Part shown: positions 1-11,336 of the stretch, piece by piece | Layout: every line of letters begins with the position of its first letter | How positions within the stretch are numbered: the first letter of the stretch is position 1 | Assembly: GCA_022818135.1 (NCBI GenBank) | Contig: JAFMSR010000001.1 | Span: forward strand, 4,813,663-4,877,662 | DNA length: 64,000 bases | Direction of reading: 5' to 3' | Origin: Saxidomus purpurata | Lineage: Eukaryota > Mollusca > Bivalvia > Venerida > Veneridae | Translations under genes and position numbers: made by a program | The notes under the pieces: model-generated | What the model was told of the DNA's origin: nothing | The model's database searches: none | Seen by the model: the letters and a program-made list of their open reading frames with translations, nothing else

Positions 1-510
1 GGCAATTGCACTGAAGGGAAAGACTTTCAATTGTAGTTAAAGGTTTAGTTTTCAATTAAATTATGCCACTCCCTCTCTCCATATAATGGACACATTTTTA
101 GAAAGTTGGCAGTTTCTTACAGAGGATAGGTTTCTAGAACAGGTCCCTCCCAGGAGCAATGATTAGGTCAGCTGGTCTCCTGTTCAAAATGACTGAAATA
201 CAGTTGCAGTGACCGTTAAACTCATACAAACAGTTCATCAGAAATTATGCACAACTCAACTGAAAGACTGTAGTCTACAGTTTAAAATACATACAGAATT
301 CCACATGTTCAAGTGTCCGTCAGTTGTGAAATTCCACAAAATTCATACAAATGCATAACTTAAGTAGTCCTTGTAGCTATTCTTATTATCATTAAAAAAT
401 ATTTAAAGTTTCTTTTCTCCTTTAAAGACTTTTGAGTACCGGTATCTAAACTTTGCAAACAGCTTTCCTAGTGTTTCAAGTTTTAAATTTATAATAATTG
501 TACATTTCAG

Positions 511-670
511 GATAGATTCCAATGTAGAAGATGCACAGCTGAATGTAGAGGCTGCACATGGTGAACTTTTAAAATACTTCCAGTCAGTGACGAATAATCG
601 ATGGCTCATGATTAAAATTTTTGCCGTGTTGATTATATTCTTTATCATTTTTATAGTGTTTATGGCCTAA
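511..670 (+). CDS. STX5: Syntaxin-5, last coding exon (partial gene)
   Basis: This is the 3' terminal coding exon of the Golgi/ER t-SNARE syntaxin-5; earlier exons lie left of the window. The exon follows a clear acceptor (tacatttcag). One G completes an upstream codon, then 52 codons run to TAA at 668-670. The encoded tail has the end of the SNARE helix (IDSNVEDAQLNVEAAHGELL), the syntaxin-5 juxtamembrane signature KYFQSVTNNRWLM, then a single hydrophobic C-terminal anchor of about 17 residues ending in FMA. In the family, this Q-SNARE drives ER-Golgi and intra-Golgi vesicle fusion from the cytosolic face. Recognition rests on close agreement with animal syntaxin-5 C-termini. An AATAAA-like signal overlaps the stop region and others occur to about 1040, so the 3' UTR probably ends within the next few hundred bases. 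Confidence 0.93.
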
Positions 671-3660
671 TAAATGTCACGGTAAAAATTAGTGGAATAT
701 TTCCGAGTGCGTGCCTTGAAAACAAAACGGGAATTTTATGAAATTTCAAGGCTTCAGGCTGCAAGAGAGGAAATTGGTGTGATGTGATTGTTAGACTTTG
801 TTACTAACAACTTCGGGGATAATATATAAATTAAAAATAGAACATTAATTCAATTTTACTTTTTGTAGAGATACACCTGACCAATGAAAGAGTTATGTCA
901 TTTAACATTCACATTGTCCTGAAGGTATTGGCCATATTTAACAATGTTTATAAACTTTTTCATGTTGATTAAAAAGTGTGTTCAGGAATACAAACTGAGT
1001 TATAAGACATATGTATTACCTATGACTATACATATATTACAATAAAGAGGACATGAAAAATAACTTAGTGATACATTTACTTGTCGAAACACTTTCGTGT
1101 GACAACATATGAATATATTTTATGTACATGTATATATATATACATGTATTGTTTACTGTAAAACAGTGGTGAGTTGAACAGAGAATCACATTTCATTTCA
1201 AGGTGAAACATATGCATATAATTATAATATATTTATCAGTACCCTTCACAGTATCGTGCACTATTGTTGCAATCATAACAGATTCTGTACATTTTTCATT
1301 CACATCATCATCTCAAATGTTGGTGGGGTGTTGTAAACATAAGATTTAGTGGAGGGGCTGTAAGGAAATACTAGTACTTAATAAAACTTTTTTTTAATAA
1401 AACAATTACATGTAATTTGAATAGATGGAGAAAAATTCTTTGAAGCTTTTTGGGGAATCAGTGCAAAATGAATTTATAATACATTTGGATTATTTTTTGA
1501 TGTTTTAAGACTTACTGTGTTTTACTGTACTATAACAAATACATAATGATGTAAAATACAAGTGGAAATTTTACATACAATGTATGCTTATTCATTCCAA
1601 CCTTCCATGAAATTCAGTGCATACATTCATTCATTCATGTTTTAAAACTTTAGTTGTAATAATTTTTAGAAGAACAAATGGTCACTTTGGAGTATTTGTT
1701 TGTTGTTGTTTTTTAAACAATACGTTCCAGCAGTATAGGTCCCAGTGATAACTGATAAAGTCTTGTTGAAACAGGAACAATACAATGTCACTGTATATAA
1801 TAGATTGTCAGAAAGCTTTATTCAGGCTTAAAATTCAATGTTAATACATGCTAACAGAATAGAATGCGTGCATTAAAAGAGATTACTATTGTAAATTTGT
1901 AAACAAATGTTGCTTAAACTATTGATCAATAAAGTGACTTCTTTTTATTCAAGGTTTTATTCAGTTGGCAGAGAAAATGCATTTAGTTTACTTATATTGT
2001 TATTGTTGTACTATGAATATTTCATACAGTGCATGACAGAGATAAACAGACTTGTATTATGGCTGCTGCATACATGTATATCTATAGGAAAAAGATGGAA
2101 CTGTATACTGATGATTTGCTCTGTTGATGGAGCAGAGCTAACCTGTGATCTATCTACAATGGAGAACATGATCTATCCACAGTAGACATGGTAGACAAGG
2201 CAAGGCTTCACACAGGAGGCTTCACCTCAAAACCATAGACTTGTTTTTGCAAACAATACTCTCACCTGTTACATAGACGTGTATGACTCGTTGATAACAT
2301 TGAATGTTTATCAGACTGACTTTGATATCTAGAAGACAAAGGATTAATCCCTGGTCAGACCACATGAGGGTTCTCTTTTGATAAGAGACCTTGATCCATA
2401 AGTGTTAGTCCACCTATCTGTAAATTTCTACCAGTAATGAAAAACTGCAGCCTCTCTCTGATAAGTGATTGATTTGTTTAGAGGTAATGACTCAAGAGTG
2501 GTTGATATAAGTTGACAGAATTTGCTTCACAAGGAAAAAGTTAAAACTAAATACTTGCAATTGCTATTTTCAATATTCTGCTAGCCATATCCTGCTGTTG
2601 ATAGCCTAGATTGTATGCCTTGATCCGTATGCTATGTTCTCTAATAATGAATTTAAAAACTTGTTTATTTCAATTGTTTCTCATACTCCTACATGAGGGA
2701 AGTTAAGTAGAAGGGCAGCAATGTAAAATATAGCACAGGTTAATATATTCTGTAACCCCAGCAATTTGATAGGAAGTGGCATCCTCTCAACATGACTGTA
2801 TATATGGGCAGTGCATGTATATATGGGCAGTGCATGTATATATGGGCAGTGCACATTTGGCACCTGCTGTACTCGGCACACTATGACACACTTTTGAACT
2901 GGCTTTGGAATTGTATGTACATTCAGTGTAATATATTTTATGTGTATCAAATATAGTATTATAAATTATGCAATTTCCATATACTTCTGGCCAGTGTTGT
3001 GATCTTTGACCTAATTATTTCCTCTTTTTATAAGTGGTCTTAAAACATTACAAGTATTTTCTTTGAATAAGTTACTACACAAGAATACTTTGTCAGTCTC
3101 TAGTAAAGATAAGTTAAGCAAGGTTAAACATTTGTCTAAGGCAGAAAGCTGGTGCAAATGAATAAACAGTTTTGCATCCTTCACTCTACATTAGCATAAG
3201 TAAGCTCTGTTGCTTACTCTGAAAGATCATGTTGAGCATTTGGTGGAGGCCACCTTCAGTTTTCCATCCATATAATTATGTAAATCTTTACTAGATTGAC
3301 TTGATGATAAATGCATAAATAGGATTTGAATCATTTTTCTTCATGTAGAAAGAGAAATTACACCACATTATGTCTCGATTAAGGTGTAGACTTAACAGCA
3401 TGTTCATTTTCTTTATTTAGGTGTTAGGTTCACATACAGAGGGGTTTCCTTGTTTTCATAGGTCATTGTCATATTTCATAGTTAATGCAGAAACCCTTGA
3501 AATGATAATGGGGCTTTTTTCAGAGTATCGGTTAACTCCCTTGCATATTTATTATTTCACATAATGGAAAATGCGCATTCTGTAATTTTGTGCTGTTAAT
3601 TTTTTGTTTGTCTTGAAAGAATGTGCATTTTCATTATGTAACACAATTTTATTTCATGAA
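671..3660. other. STX5 3' UTR and intergenic DNA
   Basis: No exon could be supported on either strand. It holds possible polyadenylation signals near 1041 and 1928, AT-rich low-complexity DNA including a short TA run near 1130, a SINE-like fragment near 2335-2460, and three copies of a ~20-bp unit (tatatgggcagtgcatgta) at about 2795-2855. The short open frames here lack splice context and recognisable composition. Confidence 0.6.
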
Positions 3661-3681
3661 ATTAATTGTATGATCTGTTTT

Positions 3682-4347
3682 TAGCTCTACTGGGTGAAGT
3701 CCAGCAGAGCATATGCCATGGTGGTTTGTCTGTTGTCCATCCATCCATAAGATTTTTCCTTGACAACACTACAGGTCACAATATTCATTTGACTTTCTCT
3801 TATCTTGTTAAGAAGGTTGCCTGCAATCTCTAGATGATCTCTATTGCTTTTTGGGTCAGTGGGTAAAGGTCACAGTGACCTACATCATTTCCTCAATAAC
3901 ACGCTGCAGGTAACAAAATATTCATCCAATTCAGCTTTCATCAAACTTGCTCAGAAGTGTGGATGCAACCTTCAGAACAGATGATCCCTGTTGTTTTGGG
4001 ATCACTGGGTCAAAGGGTAAAGTCATAGTGACCAAAACTTTGAAAGTCATTTCTGCTTAGTATTTTGAGGTGTAATTATCAACAACAGTCTTCAAACTTT
4101 ATAGGATGATTGGTTTTACTGAGGGCGGAAGGGAAAGACAGGACCAACTTGAAACATCGCTAATTGAGGGAAACAACAACAGCTTCAAACAAGGAGAGGT
4201 ACTGAGTTTTTAAAGTTGGGGGGACAGGTCATGGTCCAAATGATCCCTCTCAGCTTTTCCTTGCTGTTCCAATAGGTTTTCTAAAAACTTACTCAGGACA
4301 GACAAAATAGTCTGGAAGAGCAATACTTGCCCTTATGGGTCTCTTGT
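3682..4347 (-). mobile_element. Helentron/pearl-like repeat, family F6
   Basis: Read on the - strand it begins acaagagacccataagggc (near 4347) and ends near 3682 with a short hairpin around gctctgctgg...ccagtagagc followed by taaaa. The opening acaagag is shared with families F1, F2 and F3 in this window. The interior repeats phrases such as 'ggtcacagtgacc' and 'gggatcactgggtcaaaggg'. No coding capacity. Subterminal inverted repeats are weaker here than in the other families, so placement in the group is an inference. Confidence 0.5.
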
Positions 4348-4987
4348 TATTGTAAATATATAATTGACTAAGTTCATGCCCATTGTCTTGAAAGAAAAAA
4401 ATAAAATTATAAAGATACACATTTAACTTGCTTTTTGTTAACCTGTATAACTTTTATTACAAAGAAAACCCTTCTTCCACCCTTAACAAAGACAAATCTT
4501 CAAATCGAGAACTAAACAATTTTTATTAACTTTTTTTGTCTGAACTCTTGACTTTTTTTTTCTTTTTTCTCGTTATACCTCTTCGCCCTTTCAACCAACA
4601 CAACGCATCTCCCTTAAACCCTTTACCTGCTCTTCTTCGTTCGTGAGCAATGTCGATGAAACTTTCCATTTTCCGCGACTGGTGGGAAGTCCCCGGGAGC
4701 AAGCGAGTCTAATTCCGATCCTGACATCCACGTGACTTTCTCTTACGTTCCGCTTTTAGCCTCTTTTCTTTTACACATCATCTTTTACTAGTTCAATCAA
4801 CTTCTTTTCCCCCATTCTTTTACTTGTCATTCTTTTACCTTCCTTTAATAAACCAGGATTGTGTCGAGTTGAAATGGGTATATAACATTCCCTGGAAAAA
4901 GAATGCCAACAAGGCTCCACTTTCATTTGACCTGGTGACCTCGGTTTTGATCTCATTTCAAAGTCTTTCGTTTTTAAGATACCTTTA

Positions 4988-5646
4988 AACAAGAGGTCCA
5001 AGATGGCCCTATATCGCTCACCTTGGTACAAGTCCACTTGCCTGGTGGAAGATCACTAGATAATGTTATATACCAAATAAGTTTTCCTATATACGCCTTT
5101 ATAAAACTAATTGACCCCCCGTGCGGGGTCAATTTTGACCCCAGGGGCATAATTTGAACAAACTTTGAAGAGGTCTACTAGGCAATGCTACATGCCAAGG
5201 CCCTGTGGTTTCAGAGAAAAAGATTTTTAAAGTTTTCCCTAAATAAGCCTATGTAAAACTAAGTGACCCCCGGTGCGGGGTCAGTTTTGACCTGGGGGTC
5301 ATAATTTGAACAATCTTGCTAGAGGTCCACCAGCCAATGCTACATGCCAAATATCTAAGCTCTAGGCCTTGTGGTTTCAAAGAAAATTTTTAAAGTTTTT
5401 ACTATATAAGCCTATGTAAAACTAAGTGACTCCCCCTACAGGGTCAATTTTGACCCCAGGGTCATAATTTGAACAATCTTGGTAGAGGTCCACTAGCCAA
5501 ATGCTACCTGCCAAATATCTAAGCTCTGCATAGTTTTATCAACATTGGCCTAGAGGTTTCAGAGATGTCATTTGAATCAAAATGTTGACAGGCGACAGAC
5601 AATCATCGATCAGAAAAGCTCACCCTGGCATAGCCAGGTGAGCTAA
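4988..5646 (+). mobile_element. Helentron/pearl-like repeat, family F1, copy 1
   Basis: Starts acaagaggtccaagatggcc, has about three ~160-bp core units (each with gcggggtcaattttgacc, cataatttgaacaatcttg and ccaaatatctaagctct), and ends in a hairpin, ctcaccctggcatagccaggtgag, followed by ctaaaa. The left subterminal gctcacc is the reverse complement of the right ggtgagc. These are features of non-autonomous Helentron-like elements. No open reading frame of note. Confidence 0.72.
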
Positions 5647-5934
5647 AAAGCAAAAACAAATTTGACTTTTCTAAAACATTTATATTTTAAGTCACATTTT
5701 CTATGATTTAACTTGATGACCTAGTTTTTCAGCCCATGTTTGTCTGTCTACATTTATCCTCAAAACCGTCATCCAAGTCTCAATGAAACGAAGCTGTCTT
5801 TGTGAGATCCTCCTTTCTCTCTCGTGTTGAAGCCTGCTCCAACTGTATTGCGGTCATTTTTACAGGTTGGCAATAAACTTATCTATTGTTTCTGAAAAGA
5901 AGCAGTACTTACAAGACTCGTATCCTCCATATTA

Positions 5935-6062
5935 AGGAACTTTAACCTTTGCACATAAGAGACATGGTCAGTAGCGGGATCCAAACCCAAGACCCTCAAT
6001 CTTTGAGAGGTTACAGTAATTTCAAGTCGGTGTCTCTTACCACTTGACTTTGGAGACAGACT
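5935..6062 (-). repeat. SINE-like fragment (minus orientation)
   Basis: Resembles stretches at 32925-33062 and 45925-46100 by eye: a missing-bases-tolerant run containing aaccctcaatc, gagaggtt and a tail with ccaccatcaaggtggg-like sequence. I take these as one tRNA-type SINE family read in reverse, but the tRNA boxes were not verified in each. Confidence 0.35.
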
Positions 6063-6699
6063 TCCCTTCTGCCCTTACAGCCTGTTTTCGAGTGAGGCAG
6101 TCGTGCCCTCCCAGCTTCTTTTCAAGAATGGAATGGAAATTTCTTGACTGATCATAGGTAGGGGGGCATAATTAAGTGAGTGATCTGTTTACTCTGAAAG
6201 ACCACACATGTTTGGTGACGAGGTCAGCTTCAATTTTTCATCCATAATTATGCCTGGTGTATCCCTTGTAGTTTTAATAGAATGACTTGTTCCCCTCTGT
6301 CAAGTGCATCAGTCATCTTTCTGCATCTTTTGAAAGAGTCTTAATCACCACAATGTTTTTTCATCGACAACTTTTCAGTGGATGGCCACCTCTAGCTACA
6401 AGTACTAGTTTAGCCTCTTCATCTGCAATCTCGTTGCCTGTTTGCAGTCGTAGTCTGTAAAGTTCTTTTGTAAGCAAAGGTATGGTAACAAAAGACAGAT
6501 CAAGCAGGCAATTGTTCTTATTTGCAGGGGTTTAATCATTGCAACTGGCCCCTGATGAAATAATCTATTAAACAACTAAATGAACCAATCCCAAGAGCAC
6601 ATTTTCAGATGAACAGAGAATGGAGACAAAAACAAAATTCTTTAGAGAAAAATAAAAATATTCCACTAGACCGTTACTATAGAAAATGCATTTTATTTA

Positions 6700-8958
6700 C
6701 AAGAGCTGTCAGTAGGACAGCGTGCTCAACTATTTTAGTGCTTGCCAATAAAACAAAACTTTGACAGTTAAGGGCACACAAGACTTTAACTGGGAATTTC
6801 TAAGTACAAATCAAGAAACATTTTCACAGAGTTATCTTCTCTTGCTTACAGATAGGTCTCATGATGGTACTCCCAACTTTCAAGGTAATATCTCAAATGG
6901 TTAAGTCAACAAGTGGACAAGAATGGAAATTTTAACTGAGTTTCTCAGTCAAAAAGGGCCATAATTCAAATTAAATCCTTGACAGAATTATCTTCTCCTG
7001 CCCATGTTTGGGGATCATGATGGTAAACAAGTATTCCAACTTTCAAAGTAATATCTCGAACAGTTTAGTCAAAAAGTGGACTGGTACAAAAAACTTAACC
7101 AAGATTCTAAGTTGATAAAGGGCCTTAATTTTTAAAACAAATCCCTGACAGAGTTACCTTCTCTTGCCTACAGATGGGGGTAATGATTTAAACGAGCATT
7201 CAAAGTTTCAAAGCAATATCTCAAAGGGTTAAGACAATAAGTGGATTTTACCCAATGGCATATTTAATGTATTTTCTAAGTAAAAAAGGGGCATAATTCT
7301 GTCAAAAACCTTGACAGAGTTATGTACTCTTGTCTGTTGATGTAGGTCATGATGGTAAACAAGTATGGTTAGTTTCAAAGCAATACCTCTAATGGTTTTG
7401 AAATAAAGTGAGGTGGTACGAAAAACTTAACCAAGCTCAATACACTTTCTAAGTAAAAAAAGGGCCATAATTCTGTCAAAAACCTTGACAGAGTTATGTC
7501 CTCTTGTCTGTAGATGGAGGTTGTGATGGTAAACAAGAGGGCCATAATGGCCCTATACCGCTCACCGGACTACCATTGGCTATAATACAAGGGCTCATGA
7601 TTCTAACATAAGTTGTAGAGGTCCACTACACAATGCTAAGTAACATTCCAAATATCTTTTCTCTGCCTGTTGGCATTTTTGTATTTGTAAGTTTTCCCTA
7701 AATAGGCCTATGTGAAATCAAGTCACCCCCCTCCCCACGCACCCTCCCGGGAAGGGTCAATTTTTGACCTGGGGGTCATGATTTGAACAATCTTGGTAGA
7801 AGTCCAATAGGCATTTTTACATGCCAAATATCTAATCTCTAGGCCTTGTGGCTTCAGAGAAGAAGTTTTTCCTATATACCTCTATGCAAAACCAAGTGAC
7901 CCCCCGGGCGGGGTCAATTTGGCCCGAGGGTCATGATTTGAACAATCTTGCTACAAGTCAACTAGCAAATGCTACATGCCAAATATCTAAGCTCTAGGCC
8001 TTGTGGTTTCAGAGAAGATTTCTTTAAGTTTTCCCTATATAAGCCTATGTAAAACTAAGTGACCCCCCATGCTGGGTCAATTTTGACCCGGGGGGTCATA
8101 ATTTGAACAATCTTGCCACAGGTCCACTAGCCAATGCTACATGCCAAATATCAAAGCTCTACGCCTTGTGGTTTTAGAGAGAAGATTTTTAAAGTTTTTC
8201 CTATATAAGCCTATGTAAAACTAAGTGACTCCCCCTACAGGGTCAATTTTGACCCGGGGGTCATAATTTGAACAATATTGGTAGAGGTCCACAAGACAAT
8301 GCTACATGCCAAATATCTAAGCTCTAGGCCTTGTGGTTTCAGAGAAGAAGATTTTTAAAGTTTTTCCTATATAAGCCTATGTAAAACTAAGTGACTCCCC
8401 CTACAGGGTCAATTTTGACCCCAGGGTCATAATTTGAACAATCTTGGTAGAAGTCCACTAGATAATGCTACATACCTAATATATCTAAGCTCTAGGCCTT
8501 GTGGTTTCAGAGAAGAAGATTTTTAAAGTTTTTCCTATATAAAGCATATGCAAAACCAACCGCGGGATCAAAAATGCTACATACCTAATATATCTAAGCT
8601 CTAGGCCTTGTGGTTTCAGAGAAGAAGATTTTTAAAGTGTTTCCTATTTGTTGCCATAGCAACCAGAGTTCTGCATGGAATGGAATTCTTTGAACAATTT
8701 TGATAGAGCTTTATGCAAGGAACATCCCTGCAAAGTTTTATCAACATTGGCCCAGTGGTTTCAGAGAAGATGTCGTTTGAAGGAAATGGTGGACGGACAG
8801 ACTTGTGCCAGGTGAGCTAACAAGTATGGTAAGTTTCAAAGCCATACCTCTAATAGTTTTGAAATAAAGTGGGGTGGTACGAAAAACTTAACCAAGGTGT
8901 GATGCCGACACCGGGGCGAGTAGGATAGCTCCCCTTTTCTTCGAAAAGTCGAGCTAAA
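6700..8958 (+). mobile_element. Helentron/pearl-like repeat, family F2, copy 1 (interrupted)
   Basis: Begins acaagagctgtcagtagg and ends ttcgaaaagtcgagctaaaa. The core is built of ~160-170 bp units, each with gggccataattctgtcaaaa and agtttcaaagcaatatctc. Left gctc(a/g)act and right agtcgagc are subterminal inverted repeats. The element is split at 7532-8820 by an F1 copy; removing that copy restores the continuous sequence 'ggtaaacaagtatggt' seen uninterrupted, in reverse, at 60952-60967. A reverse-oriented relative lies at 60817-61797. Confidence 0.75.
7532..8820 (+). mobile_element. Helentron/pearl-like repeat, family F1, copy 2 (nested in F2)
   Basis: Runs from acaagagggccataatggcc to ccaggtgagctaa. 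It contains about six ~160-170 bp core units, each with a (g)gggtcaattttgacc box, cataatttgaacaatcttg and gctctaggccttgtggtttc. The last unit changes to the family's distinct right flank (tgttgccatagcaaccagag, then caacattggcccagtggttt). A short ggacggacag remnant precedes the terminal hairpin arm. It sits inside the F2 copy described above. Confidence 0.78.
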
Positions 8959-8959
8959 A

Positions 8960-10935
8960 ATCCATGAATCTGTTTTGTTATGTATTAAGTTGCTTTTACA
9001 GTATGTATATCCAAATGGGTAGGAAAAAAAACCATACAACATAATATACAAAGCCTTATCTCTTCACATTTTTATTCTCCCAATTTTTACATAAAAATGT
9101 ATCACAAAAGAGATACTATCACTGAAAAGTGGACACTATTTGTAAAATCATGACATCAATTCACTTACAAATGTTATTCTTGCACCGTCATTTTCAGACA
9201 AAATTTTAAACATACAAAACAACATGTCAACTTTCACAACGAAAAAAGAATTTATAAACAGTAAAAACATGTCTCCAACTTTGCAGGCTGCTCAAAATTG
9301 TGAAAATAAAGAGATGTTGATACAACACCCACATGTATATCCCACATACAAGCTAGCAATAATATCACAACCCTTGGCTCAATGGCTCTCAAAATTAAAA
9401 TGACCTAGTTTCACTGTTGCAGGTCACTGTAGGTCCTTGCATTCTCTGGTTGATCAGAAACTATTACCTGCTAAACAATTCAAGCTCATTGTGACCATTG
9501 ACCAACTGACACGAAAAATAGGGGTTACCCGGTATCTACTGGTCTTGACCAACCTCTTCATCCAGTTTGAAGGGATACAATAATACAGCAAATGAAGTTA
9601 AAGCACAAATGCCAGACAGACAGGTACAAAAGTGAGCCCAAAGAACTGACCTGCTGGTTTGTAGGCAAGAAACCCAAAAATTGTTTTCACTGAGAAAACT
9701 GAAACTACTCAGAATTTATATCTGAACCTGTTTACCTGAATGACTTTGACAGTCAAATTAAATGCAAATATACATATGAACAGAAAGTATAGTCACTTAA
9801 CTTTTCGGTATAAATCAAGGAATGATATAAATTTCATTCTTTTTACAAAAATGGAAACCAGTATGTAATGTAGCAGTTTCACCACCTCTGTTATCATAAG
9901 TGCCTGAACAAGTCAGGCATCTAAAACAAAAAACTTATACAAAAGAAATCTTACTAAAATATGCAACTGCTTTATTTCTAGAAATATTTCACATGTCTGA
10001 AAGAACAAGAGGTCCTGCCTATGAGTAGAGCATGCTTCCAGTGTTTTTCTTGCAAGTATTGGTGGATCCCAGCACGAGGAGGGAAGAGATCAGCCTATAC
10101 TTTCCCTAGGGAAAGTACATCTCGGGCTTACTTGACAGCACCCGAACTACTTTCGTGTATTCAACACGTCCCCTGGAACACTTTATTTCCGAGATACGTT
10201 TCACGGCGGTTTACATGTGAAAGATTAGTATCGTAAATGTAAACTAAGGTCTCATAAGAAAGCACACACTTCAATATTTTTCAAGTTAATGTAACAGGAA
10301 TTTCATTTTTAGGAATGGTTCGAATTTTCAGGGTACGCAATAACGGTTCAATTTACAAATGGAAATTGTTGACGAATATCCATGAAGTTTCAGGGGAGAG
10401 GTTGATTGCGAAAAGAAATGGTGCTTTTATGGTGTCACAAGCAAGAGCATCAAATTTTAGAAATGTATAGCAACATAATCTATTCACATTTCAAAAGAAC
10501 ATACCTGTAATCATAATTTTTTCAAAACAAAAAATGGCGGTAAATGACGCCACAGTTTCTCTTGATAAATGACGTCACTGTGTAAACAAAACCAGTTAAT
10601 TAAGTCAATGTCGATAGTATAGTCGCATTAATCAAGTAAACTGGACATGCGTAAGGAGAATTTGTTTAGGATTTAATTGATATTTTTTTGATTCACAACG
10701 TAAATAAAGTATAGTTTTGGGTGCGATCAAGCAGCTTTTTTACGTTTTTAGCTCTAGATACATAAACAGTGGTAAATTCACGTGTGAACCTACCAAATTT
10801 CCTACGCAAAGGGGTTCCATGCTGGGAATTATATTCAATCAACATGAAGTTTTAATTTACCGCTCAACATAGTAGAGCCTATTTAAAGCAGTTTCCTCTA
10901 GAATCTGCAATAAAATCAAATAAAGTATGCAGGAA
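8960..10935. other. Intergenic DNA, likely downstream of the minus-strand unknown gene
   Basis: No supported exon. Several TTTATT strings (AATAAA on the - strand, e.g. near 9069 and 9970) could serve as polyadenylation signals for the gene whose stop is at 11337. An open frame at 10021-10236 (+) of 71 codons has no homologue I recognise and no splice or repeat support. Confidence 0.5.
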
Positions 10936-10937
10936 AA

Positions 10938-11083
10938 GGATCCTACATGGCCGGCGGGGAGGACTGGGTGGTTCACACCCTCGGGAAAGGGGGGAACGGG
11001 CAGCTTGGCCGGTTCCGCCTATCCCCCCGCTTTCCCTCTGGTCGGAACAACCCAGTCCTCCACAGCAGGCCATGTAAGATCCT
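10938..11083. repeat. GC-rich ~146-bp imperfect inverted repeat
   Basis: The left end agga tcctacatggcc is mirrored by ggccatgtaagatcct at the right end. The inner stretches ggaggactgggt and acccagtcctcc also pair, as do gggaaaggggg and ccccccgctttccc. The arms meet in a short loop near ttggccggttcc. Pairing is roughly three-quarters by eye over ~70 bp. Base composition is far richer in G+C than the flanks. It lies about 250 bp past the stop of the minus-strand gene, so it may fall in its 3' UTR. It could be a small foldback MITE. Confidence 0.7.
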
Positions 11084-11336
11084 CATAAGCCCCACAAAGA
11101 GTTTACTTGACACAGTTCTATTCGAAAAGATCAGTGAGCTAGGACAGTGTGAATAATTCAATGTGAAAGTATTTAGACTGTATTGATCATCTATCAGAAC
11201 GGTAAGCAAGTCATTAGCCAAGTCACTGAAAGAATGAAGTGTCCAATTCCTTGCAAAGACTGAAAACAGCTTTAAATAAGTAAAAACATTAAAAGCATAA
11301 AAATATTTTGGCCCAATAATTGTCTGGTAATAATAT

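Noticed and set aside
1907..2185. 92-codon open frame on the + strand downstream of STX5
   Set aside because: No family resemblance or splice context; lies in AT-rich DNA after STX5.
10021..10236. 71-codon open frame on the + strand
   Set aside because: No recognisable similarity, no splice sites in register, and no context; AT-rich intergenic DNA gives such frames by chance.
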